Shown: piece by piece, positions 1 through 7,572 of the stretch
How positions within the stretch are numbered: the stretch's first letter is position 1
Layout of the letters: every line of letters begins with the position of its first letter
Source of the DNA: Planctomycetota bacterium
GTDB taxonomy: Bacteria; Planctomycetota; Phycisphaerae; UBA1845; PWPN01
Direction: 5' to 3'
Assembly (NCBI GenBank): GCA_029550525.1
Contig: JAKPHF010000078.1
Location: 1-64,000, forward strand
DNA: 64,000 bases
Made by a program: the position numbers and the translations under genes
Notes under the pieces: model-generated
What the model saw: only the letters and a program-made list of their open reading frames with translations
The model's database searches: none
What the model was told of the DNA's origin: nothing

Positions 1-1
1 C

Positions 2-190
2 GGCCACAGCGTGCCCTTCGAGTTCCAACCGACGCTCCAGCCCATGCAGAGTGTCTTCGGCCTGATCGCGTCCGAGTCCGACAGGCCCGCCCCGCGCTTT
101 TATCGACCGGAAGCCGAGTATCGCCTCCGGTCGCCGCAACACGCACTCCTCGTCCTCGCGCCGCGCAGCCCGCCAGCCTCCCGAGCCTGA
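2..190 (+). CDS. C-terminal fragment of an unidentified protein, cut by the window edge
   Basis: The window opens inside a reading frame in phase with position 2 that runs 62 codons to TGA at 188-190. The visible part begins GHSVPFEFQP and ends in a Pro/Arg/Ser-rich tail (SPPASRA). There is no stop in between, it lies on the same strand as the next gene, and codon use is GC-rich like its neighbours. I recognise no family and the N-terminus is outside the window. It could be a chance open frame. Confidence 0.45.
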   Translation, partial: GHSVPFEFQPTLQPMQSVFGLIASESDRPAPRFYRPEAEYRLRSPQHALLVLAPRSPPASRA

Positions 191-245
191 TTGAACCAGC
201 GGTTAGAAGGCAGAAGTGAGGAATACCTTTTTCGGGAGGCATTGT

Positions 246-860
246 ATGAAAAAAGCATCGGTTTGCTTGTTGGCATCCATACTCGTGTGCGTTGCTTCGC
301 CTGCCTGGGCTGACATGCTCAAGATTACGTTCACGGATGAAAATTCAGATACCTCTATGGGCAGATGGGACAATGGACCGGATTCGTGGTCCATCACGTA
401 CGTCGGCAGTGGCAACATCAACATTGAATCCGTTCTTATCACGCTCGTTGGGGGCGGAGGCGGACCGGTCAAGTTTGACTTGGCGGGGGGAGTCCCCGTG
501 TACAGCGATGGCTTTGATTTCGTGGAAGTGTCCTCGTCGGTCCTCTATTCATACGACGTCGAGGATGGTGGTACCTTCCTCCAGATCGATTTCACCGACG
601 GCTTCTCTTCTGCTGACTTCTTGAACTTTACCATTGATGTCGACAACAGTAACGCCGCCGTCAGAGGTTCCCATATGAACAAGTCCTTTGTGACGGTAAC
701 CTACGACGGAGGCAGGACAGCAACCGCCAACTTCTCGGGAATCTACAATTCCTTTTCTGCAGAAGCCAACGTGCCGCTTGTTGTGCCTGCTCCCGCAGCG
801 GCGGCGTTGGCCTTCGTCGGCCTGGGGCTCGTCGGCTGGGTGAAGCGACGCATCAGCTGA
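246..860 (+). CDS. Exported protein with a PEP-CTERM-like (VPAP) sorting tail
   Basis: A secreted protein of 204 residues and unknown function. The start is placed at ATG 246 rather than GTG 216 because GGGAGG lies at 234-239 and the product then begins with a clean signal peptide, MKKASVCLLASILVCVASPAWA. The body is rich in Gly, Asp, Ser and Thr and looks beta-stranded. The last 25 residues have the tripartite C-terminal sorting layout: the motif VVPAPAAAA, a hydrophobic helix (LAFVGLGLVGW), then a basic end (VKRRIS). In PEP-CTERM systems such tails are recognised by an exosortase. Here the motif is VPAP rather than VPEP, as in variants of the family. A stem-loop follows the gene. No substrate or partner can be named. 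Confidence 0.85.
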   Translation: MKKASVCLLASILVCVASPAWADMLKITFTDENSDTSMGRWDNGPDSWSITYVGSGNINIESVLITLVGGGGGPVKFDLAGGVPVYSDGFDFVEVSSSVLYSYDVEDGGTFLQIDFTDGFSSADFLNFTIDVDNSNAAVRGSHMNKSFVTVTYDGGRTATANFSGIYNSFSAEANVPLVVPAPAAAALAFVGLGLVGWVKRRIS

Positions 861-906
861 TCGCAGAGCGAGTCCGCGCTCTTTGACCGGACCCTTCGTT
901 TACACG

Positions 907-941
907 CGCCCTCGTCGTCGGCAACACCGGCGACGAGGGCG
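907..941 (+). terminator. Stem-loop downstream of the VPAP-tail gene
   Basis: A perfect 11-bp inverted repeat: CGCCCTCGTCG at 907-917 and CGACGAGGGCG at 931-941, with a 13-base loop, followed by TTGCTTGCG. The T-rich tract is short, so termination efficiency is uncertain. Confidence 0.55.
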
Positions 942-1059
942 TTGCTTGCGCGGAGAACAAAGCCGTGAGCCGTCGGCTGTTTAGCCTCGAAGGCTGGCCT
1001 GACACCACGCGATCGGACACTCCGCGTTCAAGAGCTTCTCGCCAGCACGGCGTCAGTGC

Positions 1060-1165
1060 CGACAGGAGTCAACAGAGCCAACGGAGAAGCCTCTCTGTTG
1101 CCTCCCTCATCTCCTGTGAAATTCCTTTGCTTGTCCGTGTCCGCGCGTGCCATCCGTGGTCGAAA
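1060..1165 (+). repeat. Composite word repeat, copy 1
   Basis: Contains GACAGGAGTCAACAGAGCC, then CTCTCTGTTGCCTCC, CTCCTGTGAA, and further on GTCCGTGTCC and CATCCGTGGTC. The reverse complement of 2720-2826 carries the same words in the same order (GACAGGAGGCAACGGAGC, TTTCTGTTGCCTCCC, CTCCTGT, CCGTGTCCGTCCGTG, ATCCGTGGTC). The two copies are therefore inverted relative to each other. Confidence 0.75.
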
Positions 1166-1577
1166 TGGCCGGGGGCAAGAAAACCAACGAGCTTTCGGAG
1201 CCGCAGGGGGGAGCTTTCACAATTCTTCTGTCGCCCGTTTTTCCCTGTATTGTTATGGCCGCCTCCGGACGGTGACATCGAAGGCGTCGGCCAGGGCGAG
1301 TTCCGGTGCCGAATGAAGAACCGCACAAACGGGCTTCCGTCGCAGCGCAACGCAAACGGACGCAGAGCCAACAACCATAAACCTCTAGAACGCATGAATT
1401 AAAGACGATCGGCCGGTTAACACGTGTCACAGAACGCTAACAGAGCGCACTCACCACGGCAGTCGGCCGGCCTGCCTCCGGGATGACTCGGGTTCCGGGC
1501 GATTACCTGACGAAGTCCCGCACCCGACAAAACCCCCCACTGTCGCATATAAGTCTCTTATTTATCAAAATTTAGGC

Positions 1578-1605
1578 TTGACTTGGCCGACGCAGCGATT
1601 ACACT
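1578..1605 (+). promoter_or_regulatory. Sigma-70-like promoter upstream of the VPVP-tail protein
   Basis: TTGACT at 1578-1583 and TACACT at 1600-1605 with a 16-base spacer. Transcription would begin near 1612, leaving a leader of about 75 bases before the start codon at 1687. Read by eye only. Confidence 0.4.
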
Positions 1606-1686
1606 GTAGTCAAGTGAGCGGCAGTGCGCCGTGAACGCGAATAAAAAAACGAACAGCCCGGTCATGACCGGCGGGGGATGTTTGAC

Positions 1687-2394
1687 GTGAGAAAGCCCAT
1701 TGCTTTTTTGACCATCGTGGCCACGCTGGGCCTTGTGCACGCAGCCACAGCCAATCCCAGCCTCACCATCACGGCCGACCCCGTGCAACTGGTCTATTCC
1801 AAGGGCGCGGGACTGGCAGGCAGCATCGGCCGGATCGATGTGAGCTCATCCGACTCGAGCCTGCTGCTGCAACAGATCAACTTCGTCTCGGGCAAGTTCA
1901 AGACCACGTTCACGGGCGATGTGTTCCGCCTCGGCACGGGTCAATATGCAGTCCTCGGTACGTACACCATCACTGATTCCGAGAACCGAGTCCTGCTGGA
2001 AGGTGATTTCACCAGCACGTCCGTGACGATGGTGAACGATGCCCTCTCCATCTCCGGCGAACTGACCAATCAGAACGGCGTCATTCGTTCCGACGTTCTG
2101 GCGGCGTACCAGCCGTTGTACTCCGGCGACACGAGTGACACGCAGGGCACGCTCGATCTCAACGGCATCTTCGGTCAACTGAACAAGGCCTCCACACTCG
2201 GGAACTTGTTCCAGCTCCAGCTCACCGGAAAGCCCAATGAACTGGACACGCTGTTCGGAAGCAGCTTCCAGGTGAACGCCTCTGCCGATTTCACGACCCT
2301 CGCGGTGGCCGTCCCGGTTCCCGGCGCTGCTGTTCTGGCCATGCTGGGGCTCGGCATCGTGCTTCGGCGTCGGCCGCGTGGCCGATTGGCATGA
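1687..2394 (+). CDS. Exported protein with a PEP-CTERM-like (VPVP) sorting tail
   Basis: A secreted protein of about 235 residues with no recognised domain. An ATG lies at 1678, but the GGGGGA ribosome site at 1673-1678 is better spaced for GTG 1687. That start also gives a standard signal peptide beginning with Arg-Lys (RKPIAFLTIVATLGLVHAATA). The mature part is rich in Ser, Thr and hydrophobics in alternation, as in beta proteins. The tail has VPVPGAAV, a hydrophobic stretch (LAMLGLGIVL) and the basic end RRRPRGRLA. It resembles the protein at 246-860 in layout but not obviously in sequence. The TGA stop lies inside a word repeat (ATGAGCTGTGAGCC). Confidence 0.85.
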   Translation: MRKPIAFLTIVATLGLVHAATANPSLTITADPVQLVYSKGAGLAGSIGRIDVSSSDSSLLLQQINFVSGKFKTTFTGDVFRLGTGQYAVLGTYTITDSENRVLLEGDFTSTSVTMVNDALSISGELTNQNGVIRSDVLAAYQPLYSGDTSDTQGTLDLNGIFGQLNKASTLGNLFQLQLTGKPNELDTLFGSSFQVNASADFTTLAVAVPVPGAAVLAMLGLGIVLRRRPRGRLA

Positions 2395-2647
2395 GCTGTG
2401 AGCCAGCCATCTGACTGATAGCTGATGGCCCAAAGCTGCTGTTCGCCCAAAGCGACTATCCACAGATTACAAGGCTTTGCAGATTTGAAGCCAAGGCGTG
2501 TGAGCTTTGGGCTGTCAGCTGCGCGGCCATGAGTCAGGCGGCTCTTCCTTAGCCGAAGCTTCGCACTTTCGACGAATCTCTACATGGCGAGTGGCGACCC
2601 CGCATCCGCGCTCGCGTCGCCGTCTCGCCGACAGCCATCTCCTGTAA

Positions 2648-2673
2648 TGCCGACCTTTGACGAGAACCGGGCC
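2648..2673 (+). repeat. Direct repeat, copy 1 (second copy at 2916-2941)
   Basis: TGCCGACCTTTGACGAG followed by AACCGGGCC. The second copy reads TGCCGACCTTTGACAAG followed by AGTCGGGCT. The copies share about 21 of 26 bases and have the same orientation, 268 bp apart. Confidence 0.6.
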
Positions 2674-2719
2674 TGGCGATATTGCCCAACTGCATCGCCG
2701 ATCCAGAGTGCGAAAGTCA

Positions 2720-2826
2720 GGCCAGACCACGGATAGCACGGACGGACACGGAGTATAAACAGTTTTTTACAGGAGCTAAGGGAGGCAACAGAAAGGCTTC
2801 TCCGTTAGCTCCGTTGCCTCCTGTCG
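2720..2826 (-). repeat. Composite word repeat, copy 2 (inverted relative to 1060-1165)
   Basis: On the minus strand this reads through CTCCTGT-type, GTTGCCTCC-type and CCGTGTCCGTCCGTG-type words in the same order as the copy at 1060-1165. The plus strand shows CACGGATAGCACGGACGG near 2729 and CTCCGTTAGCTCCGTTGCC near 2800. Confidence 0.75.
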
Positions 2827-3098
2827 ACCCAACTTCGCATGCGTTGGAACCCTTTGAACACGGAGTGCCGATAGCGAGGCGTCAGGACGGCCTTCGCAGG
2901 TAAAGCGGCCTGCAGTGCCGACCTTTGACAAGAGTCGGGCTAGCACCATCGCCAAGCCCCTTGCTATTCTGAAGTGTGGAGGTTGGGTTAAGCATGTGGG
3001 CCCGTTGAGCCTCACAAGGATGCTCGCCCATAGCTGGCGATGAAACCCCGCGCCCTGCGGACCAAGAGACCGAAAAGAGATGGAAGCGGGTTCCTGCT

Positions 3099-3140
3099 TT
3101 CCTTCTGTCTCCTGTCTCCTGACTCCTGTCTCCTTCTTCC
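3099..3140 (+). repeat. CTGTCTC heptad array at a gene end
   Basis: Imperfect tandem 7-mers (CTGTCTC, CTGTCTC, CTGACTC, CTGTCTC) within 3106-3134. The array ends two bases before the stop codon of the minus-strand gene that finishes at 3142. Confidence 0.75.
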
Positions 3141-3141
3141 G

Positions 3142-4548
3142 TCACTCGCATCCGCTCGGAGGGATTGATCCTGCCGGAATGGTCAGGCAACGCTGCAGCA
3201 TGGCAAAGTCGATCATGTCCACGTGACCATCGGTGTTGAGATCGGCCCAAGTGCAGCATGGGGAAACGGGGCCAAGCCCCGGGCCGGTCGCACAAGTCTG
3301 AAAGGCCGCGAGATCATCCACATCGACGTCGCGGTCCCAATCGAAGTCGGCCGCCACCGTATCGCTCGGCCGGGCCATCCATCGCGCCAGATTCACGGGC
3401 GTGACGCAATCGGTAATTCGTGAGAACTCGCCGGCCACGTACAGGCCTTCTTTGAAGAAGGCCATCGCATAGACCACGACCGGCTTCGGCTCGCAGGAGC
3501 ACGACGGATCGCACCAGCAAGCGTCATCGGGGATTCCGTCGCCGAGGGCACTCCAGGCCGTGCCGTTCCATCGGGCGACTCGGCGAGTGTCCAGATCGCC
3601 CGACCGCGTGAACTGCCCGCCGGCGTAGAGTCCGGCGCTGCCGCCCTGACCGATCACGGTCAGCGTGTTCACGGGCTCATCACGCAGTCCCTCGGCCAGA
3701 GCGGACCACGCACTCCCATTCCATCGGGCGATACGTGTGGCATCGACAACGTTACCGGCACTGGTGAATGCACCGCCGACGTACAGGCGCTCGCCGCTTC
3801 CGTCGTTCCACACAACCAGGGCGTTGACCACACCACCGGCCCCCGTGCCCAGGGCCGCCCACGACGTGCCGTTCCAACGTGCGATGTTCTTGCCGGGACT
3901 GTTGAAGAAACCGCCGACGTAGAGTTCGGGGCCGCTGCCTGCGTCGTAGACGGCCAGCGCCCGGGCGAACGCGAGATAAAGAGGCGCCGCCCCGGTGAGC
4001 CCGTCCCCCAGCGGCGTCCACGAATCGTTCGCGTAGGCGGCGATGTTTTTTGCGGACGTGCCCCCGGCCATAGAGAACTGACCAGCGGCGATCAGAGCGG
4101 GCACACCGCCGACCGGATACGCCGTCAAAGCATACACGCCGCCGTCCGTTCCCGTGCCCACGGGCTGCCAGGCCGTGCCGTCCCACCGGGCGACATGGTT
4201 GATGGCCGTATCCCCGGACATGGTGAAATCGCCGCCGGCATAGAGCGCCGGCCCATCGCCCAAGTCGAGGACGGCCAGCGTCCAGACCGCGTCGTTGAAG
4301 CCGGCCCCCATGGGCGACCAGGTGCGGCCATCAAACTGAGCCACGTTCGCCGCCGCCGTGCCGCCGATGGAGGTGAAGACTCCGCCCGCGTACAGCGTCT
4401 GCCCATCAGAGGAGACAACCATGGCGCGAACGGTGCCTTGCACACCCTGCCGGGTTTCATCTTCCACCCACTGGGGAGAGGATGCGTAAGAAATGGAGAA
4501 CACCGAGCCCGCGCATAGCAGGCCGAATGCGAGAAGTATCGCTTTCAT
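3142..4548 (-). CDS. Secreted beta-propeller-like repeat protein with a C-terminal dockerin-like doublet
   Basis: 468 residues with signal peptide MKAILLAFGLLCAGSVFSISYA. Residues of about 50 to 395 form seven imperfect repeats of the type LYAGGxFT..G...ARWNGTxWxxLGxG, similar to the repeats of Rax2-like propellers and common in planctomycete secretomes. The last 70 residues hold two calcium-loop motifs: DFDWDRDVDVDDLAAFQTC and DLNTDGHVDMIDFAMLQRC. These match type I dockerin spacing, including an F-x-x-C after each loop. The ribosome site GGAGGG precedes the ATG. The role is probably surface or extracellular attachment. No cohesin is encoded nearby, so the dockerin partner is unknown. Confidence 0.85.
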   Translation of the reverse strand: MKAILLAFGLLCAGSVFSISYASSPQWVEDETRQGVQGTVRAMVVSSDGQTLYAGGVFTSIGGTAAANVAQFDGRTWSPMGAGFNDAVWTLAVLDLGDGPALYAGGDFTMSGDTAINHVARWDGTAWQPVGTGTDGGVYALTAYPVGGVPALIAAGQFSMAGGTSAKNIAAYANDSWTPLGDGLTGAAPLYLAFARALAVYDAGSGPELYVGGFFNSPGKNIARWNGTSWAALGTGAGGVVNALVVWNDGSGERLYVGGAFTSAGNVVDATRIARWNGSAWSALAEGLRDEPVNTLTVIGQGGSAGLYAGGQFTRSGDLDTRRVARWNGTAWSALGDGIPDDACWCDPSCSCEPKPVVVYAMAFFKEGLYVAGEFSRITDCVTPVNLARWMARPSDTVAADFDWDRDVDVDDLAAFQTCATGPGLGPVSPCCTWADLNTDGHVDMIDFAMLQRCLTIPAGSIPPSGCE

Positions 4549-4740
4549 CTTTTCCCTCCGCGGCCCGCACGAACCGCTAAGCTATTCTACGCGGGAAACC
4601 GCCGTTTTCCAGGAAAAAGGCGCTGTGATTCTTCCCCAAGCGAGTGGTGTCATTGTTGCGACAGTTGAGTCAAACGAAACGCCGCACGCGGAAAGCACGA
4701 CCAGTCCCCGGGCCCATCGCATGTGATGAGATTACAGGAC

Positions 4741-5757
4741 TCAGCTGCCGGCCACGACGGGCCGAGAAAAACCATGACCGCCCGGGTTTCGCTCGTGGAA
4801 GCGTGGATCCAGCAGCTCAATGAACCGCCGGGCCTGGGGCGAGAGGAACTTGCCCTTGCGAAGCACGACGCCGTAGGTGCGTTGGGGGAAGTACTCCTTC
4901 ACCGGCACGGCCACCAGCCGTTCGCTGCCGGTCAAGCAGATGCTCGTGACAACGGAGATCCCCAGCCCCAGTTCGACGTACCGCTTGATGACCTCCCAGC
5001 CACCGGCCTCGACCTTCACCTGGTATTTCAACCCACGCTGCTTGAACGTCGAATCGACCACCTGCCAGGTGGTCAAATGCCGCGGCGGCAGGATCAACGG
5101 ATATTGGGCGATGTCCTCCAGCGTAATCTTGCCGCCATGGGCCAACGGATGATCCGGAGCGGCGATGAGAACGGGGTGGAACGTGTAGAGCGGGATGTAT
5201 TCGATGTCGTCGGGCACGTCGAGCATGGAGCCGAAAGCGAAATCGACTTCGCCCGCTCGCAGCATGATCAGCCCCTCACGTCCGGTCACGTTGTGCAGCT
5301 CGAGATCGATGCCGGGGTGATTGCGGGTGAATTCACTGACGTATCGAGGGAGGATGTACAGGATCGTGGACTCGCCGGCCGCGATATCCAACCGGCCTTT
5401 GAGCACGACGTCGCGCCGGGCGGCAAAAGACTCCTCCAACGTGTCCAGTCCCTCGACCAGCGGCGCCGCCAGTTCATAGAGCAGCTTGCCCTGCGCGGTC
5501 AACGCGATCTTCGGCCCGCTGCGATCGAACAACTGAACGCCCAGCTCCCGCTCGAGCGACCGGATCTGCAAGGACACCGACGGTTGCCGAAGAAGCATGC
5601 GCTGAGCCGCCTTGGACATGCTGCCGGCCTGAGCGGCGTAGCAGAAACCCCGCAGTTGCTGAAGGCGATTCTGCTTGTAGGCCGTTCTGAAGCGACAGGA
5701 GTTGCAGTCACGCTGCCGGACCACGTCGTTCACCTCGCTGCCCCGATGCCACTGCAC
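4741..5757 (-). CDS. LysR-family transcriptional regulator, CysB-like
   Basis: 338 residues. After an unusual extension of about 30 residues containing CNSC comes a winged helix-turn-helix (LQQLRGFCYAAQAGSMSKAA, then QPSVSLQIRSLERELG). A periplasmic-binding-protein fold follows, with phrases typical of the CysB/Cbl branch (VEAGGWEVIKRYVELGLGIS). The gene is divergent from aceB, with 187 bp between the start codons. That arrangement is typical of a LysR regulator acting on its neighbour, so control of the glyoxylate shunt is a reasonable inference. The true start may be a GTG about 11 codons later, preceded by GAGG, which would shorten the extension but keep the CNSC. Confidence 0.85.
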   Translation of the reverse strand: MQWHRGSEVNDVVRQRDCNSCRFRTAYKQNRLQQLRGFCYAAQAGSMSKAAQRMLLRQPSVSLQIRSLERELGVQLFDRSGPKIALTAQGKLLYELAAPLVEGLDTLEESFAARRDVVLKGRLDIAAGESTILYILPRYVSEFTRNHPGIDLELHNVTGREGLIMLRAGEVDFAFGSMLDVPDDIEYIPLYTFHPVLIAAPDHPLAHGGKITLEDIAQYPLILPPRHLTTWQVVDSTFKQRGLKYQVKVEAGGWEVIKRYVELGLGISVVTSICLTGSERLVAVPVKEYFPQRTYGVVLRKGKFLSPQARRFIELLDPRFHERNPGGHGFSRPVVAGS

Positions 5758-5944
5758 TATTGATGAATTCTATACCCAGCATTGACATTATTGGCGTGTT
5801 CCGTTCGCAAACTGCTCCATATCCTTTTGCATCTGCACAAGCTTCCGACCGGAACGACAGCCGGAGCCGGAAACGAGTCCGAAGCGGGAACGCCAGCTTC
5901 CACTTTTTGGCGGTTCGATTCGAAACTCGAGCAGGAGCACCGTT

Positions 5945-7555
5945 ATGTCGGTTATGACCACGCATGAGGTCGCGCGCAAAAACATCGAAATCACAGGCCA
6001 TCAAGGGCCGGGTTACGATCGCGTTCTGACGCCGCAAGCGATGGAGTTCGTCGCTGGCCTGCATCGCTATGCCGAAGGCCGTCGGCGCGAGTTGCTCGCG
6101 CGTCGCAAGCAACGGCAGGCCGAGCTGGACGCAGGGGCAACGCTCGACTTCCTGCCCGAGACGCGTCACGTTCGCGAAGGCCAATGGAAGGTCGCCCCCG
6201 TCCCCGCCGACATGCAGGATCGCCGGGTGGAAATCACCGGCCCGACCGATCGCAAAATGGTGATCAACGCCCTGAACAGCGGCGCCAAGACATTCATGGC
6301 CGACTTCGAGGATGCCAACTCCCCCACCTGGGACAACCTCGTTCAGGGCCAACTCAATCTGTGCGACGCGGTTCGCCGAAGAATTTCCTATACCAGTCCT
6401 GAGGGAAAACAGTATCAATTGAGCGACAACCCGGCCGTGCTGCTGGTTCGGCCGCGAGGCTGGCATCTGCCCGAAAAACACGTGCGGGTCGACGGCGAGG
6501 CCATGTCGGGGGCACTCTTCGACTTCGGCCTGTATTTCTTCCACAACGCGCGCGAGCTGCTGGATCGTGGGACAGGCCCGTACTTCTATCTGCCCAAGCT
6601 CGAAAGCCATCTCGAAGCGCGGTTGTGGAACGAGGTGTTCGAGCTGGCCCAGGATGAACTGGGCATTCCGCGCAGCACGATCAAGGCCACCGTGTTGATC
6701 GAGACGCTGCCGGCGGCCTTCGAGTGCGAGGAAATCCTGTACGAGCTGCGCGACCACTCGGCCGGCCTGAACTGCGGACGGTGGGATTACATCTTCAGCT
6801 ACATCAAGACGCTGCGGGCCAGCAACGAGCACGTCCTGCCCGACCGGGCCCGCGTGACCATGACCGTGCCGTTCATGCGAGCCTACACGCTGAACGTAAT
6901 CCGAGTCTGCCACCGGCGTGGCGCTCACGCCATGGGCGGCATGGCGGCTCAAATCCCGATCAAGACCGATCCCACGGCCAACGAAGCGGCCCTGTCCATG
7001 GTGCGAGCGGACAAGCTCCGGGAGGTGACGGATGGCCACGACGGCACGTGGGTGGCCCACCCGGGGCTGGTGCCCATCGCCCGTGAGATGTTCGACAAAC
7101 ACATGCCCCAACCCAACCAGGTGGACCGCCTGCGCGAGGACGTGCATGTGACCGCCCGCGATCTGGTCGAGCCGTACCAGGGACCGATCACCGAGCGCGG
7201 GTTGCGGACGAACATCAACGTCGGCATCCAGTACCTCGAGGCGTGGCTGCGCGGAAACGGCTGCGTGCCGCTGTACAACCTGATGGAAGATGCAGCCACG
7301 GCTGAGATTTCGCGCACGCAAATCTGGCAATGGATCCATCACCCCGGCGGCGTCCTGGATGACGGTCGCAAGGTGACCACCGAACTGTTTCGACAACTGA
7401 CCGCCGAGGAACTCGGGAAGATTCGGGAGAGCCTGGGTTCCACGGCGTACGACGCAGGTAAGTTCGAATTGGCATCCCAGCTGTTCGATCGTCTTTCGAC
7501 TTCGACCGAACTGGCCGATTTTCTCACCCTCCCGGCTTACGAGCACTTGGCATAA
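5945..7555 (+). CDS. aceB: Malate synthase A
   Basis: A cytosolic enzyme condensing glyoxylate with acetyl-CoA to malate, the second step of the glyoxylate shunt. At 536 residues it matches the isoform A length. Diagnostic stretches are LVRPRGWHLPEKHV, the metal-binding Glu in TVLIETLPAAFE, GLNCGRWDYIFSYIKT and the catalytic Asp region LMEDAATAEISR. The start at ATG 5945 follows AGGAG; an in-frame ATG three codons later is possible. aceA begins 17 bp after the stop, so the two form an operon. This AceB-type enzyme paired with isocitrate lyase is the classical arrangement for growth on acetate or fatty acids. Confidence 0.96.
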   Translation: MSVMTTHEVARKNIEITGHQGPGYDRVLTPQAMEFVAGLHRYAEGRRRELLARRKQRQAELDAGATLDFLPETRHVREGQWKVAPVPADMQDRRVEITGPTDRKMVINALNSGAKTFMADFEDANSPTWDNLVQGQLNLCDAVRRRISYTSPEGKQYQLSDNPAVLLVRPRGWHLPEKHVRVDGEAMSGALFDFGLYFFHNARELLDRGTGPYFYLPKLESHLEARLWNEVFELAQDELGIPRSTIKATVLIETLPAAFECEEILYELRDHSAGLNCGRWDYIFSYIKTLRASNEHVLPDRARVTMTVPFMRAYTLNVIRVCHRRGAHAMGGMAAQIPIKTDPTANEAALSMVRADKLREVTDGHDGTWVAHPGLVPIAREMFDKHMPQPNQVDRLREDVHVTARDLVEPYQGPITERGLRTNINVGIQYLEAWLRGNGCVPLYNLMEDAATAEISRTQIWQWIHHPGGVLDDGRKVTTELFRQLTAEELGKIRESLGSTAYDAGKFELASQLFDRLSTSTELADFLTLPAYEHLA

Positions 7556-7572
7556 GAAAGGATATAGCGCCG

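Larger units (their letters stand above)
942..1686. other. Gene-free spacer with a composite dispersed repeat and a promoter
   Basis: I see no convincing gene here. Several overlapping frames on both strands are open but low-complexity, with no start signal or family. The stretch holds one copy of a composite repeat (1060-1165) whose inverted copy lies at 2720-2826, and a sigma-70-like promoter at 1578-1605 facing the next gene. Confidence 0.6.
2395..3141. other. Gene-free spacer filled with dispersed repeats
   Basis: No credible gene. It contains AGCTNTNAGC-type words (2391-2440, 2498-2521), a CAGATTA/GCAGATTT word pair (2463-2488), two copies of a direct repeat around TGCCGACCTTTGAC (2648-2673, 2916-2941), the inverted copy of the composite repeat (2720-2826), and a CTGTCTC heptad array (3099-3140) that abuts the end of the next, convergent gene. 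The small open frames here are translations of these repeats. Confidence 0.7.

Noticed and set aside
965..1402. 145-residue open frame and two overlapping frames on the other strand
   Set aside because: They lie over a word repeat, have no ribosome site and none resembles a protein family.
2776..3015. Small open frames with phrases such as LVKGRHCRP
   Set aside because: They are translations of dispersed repeats, not genes.
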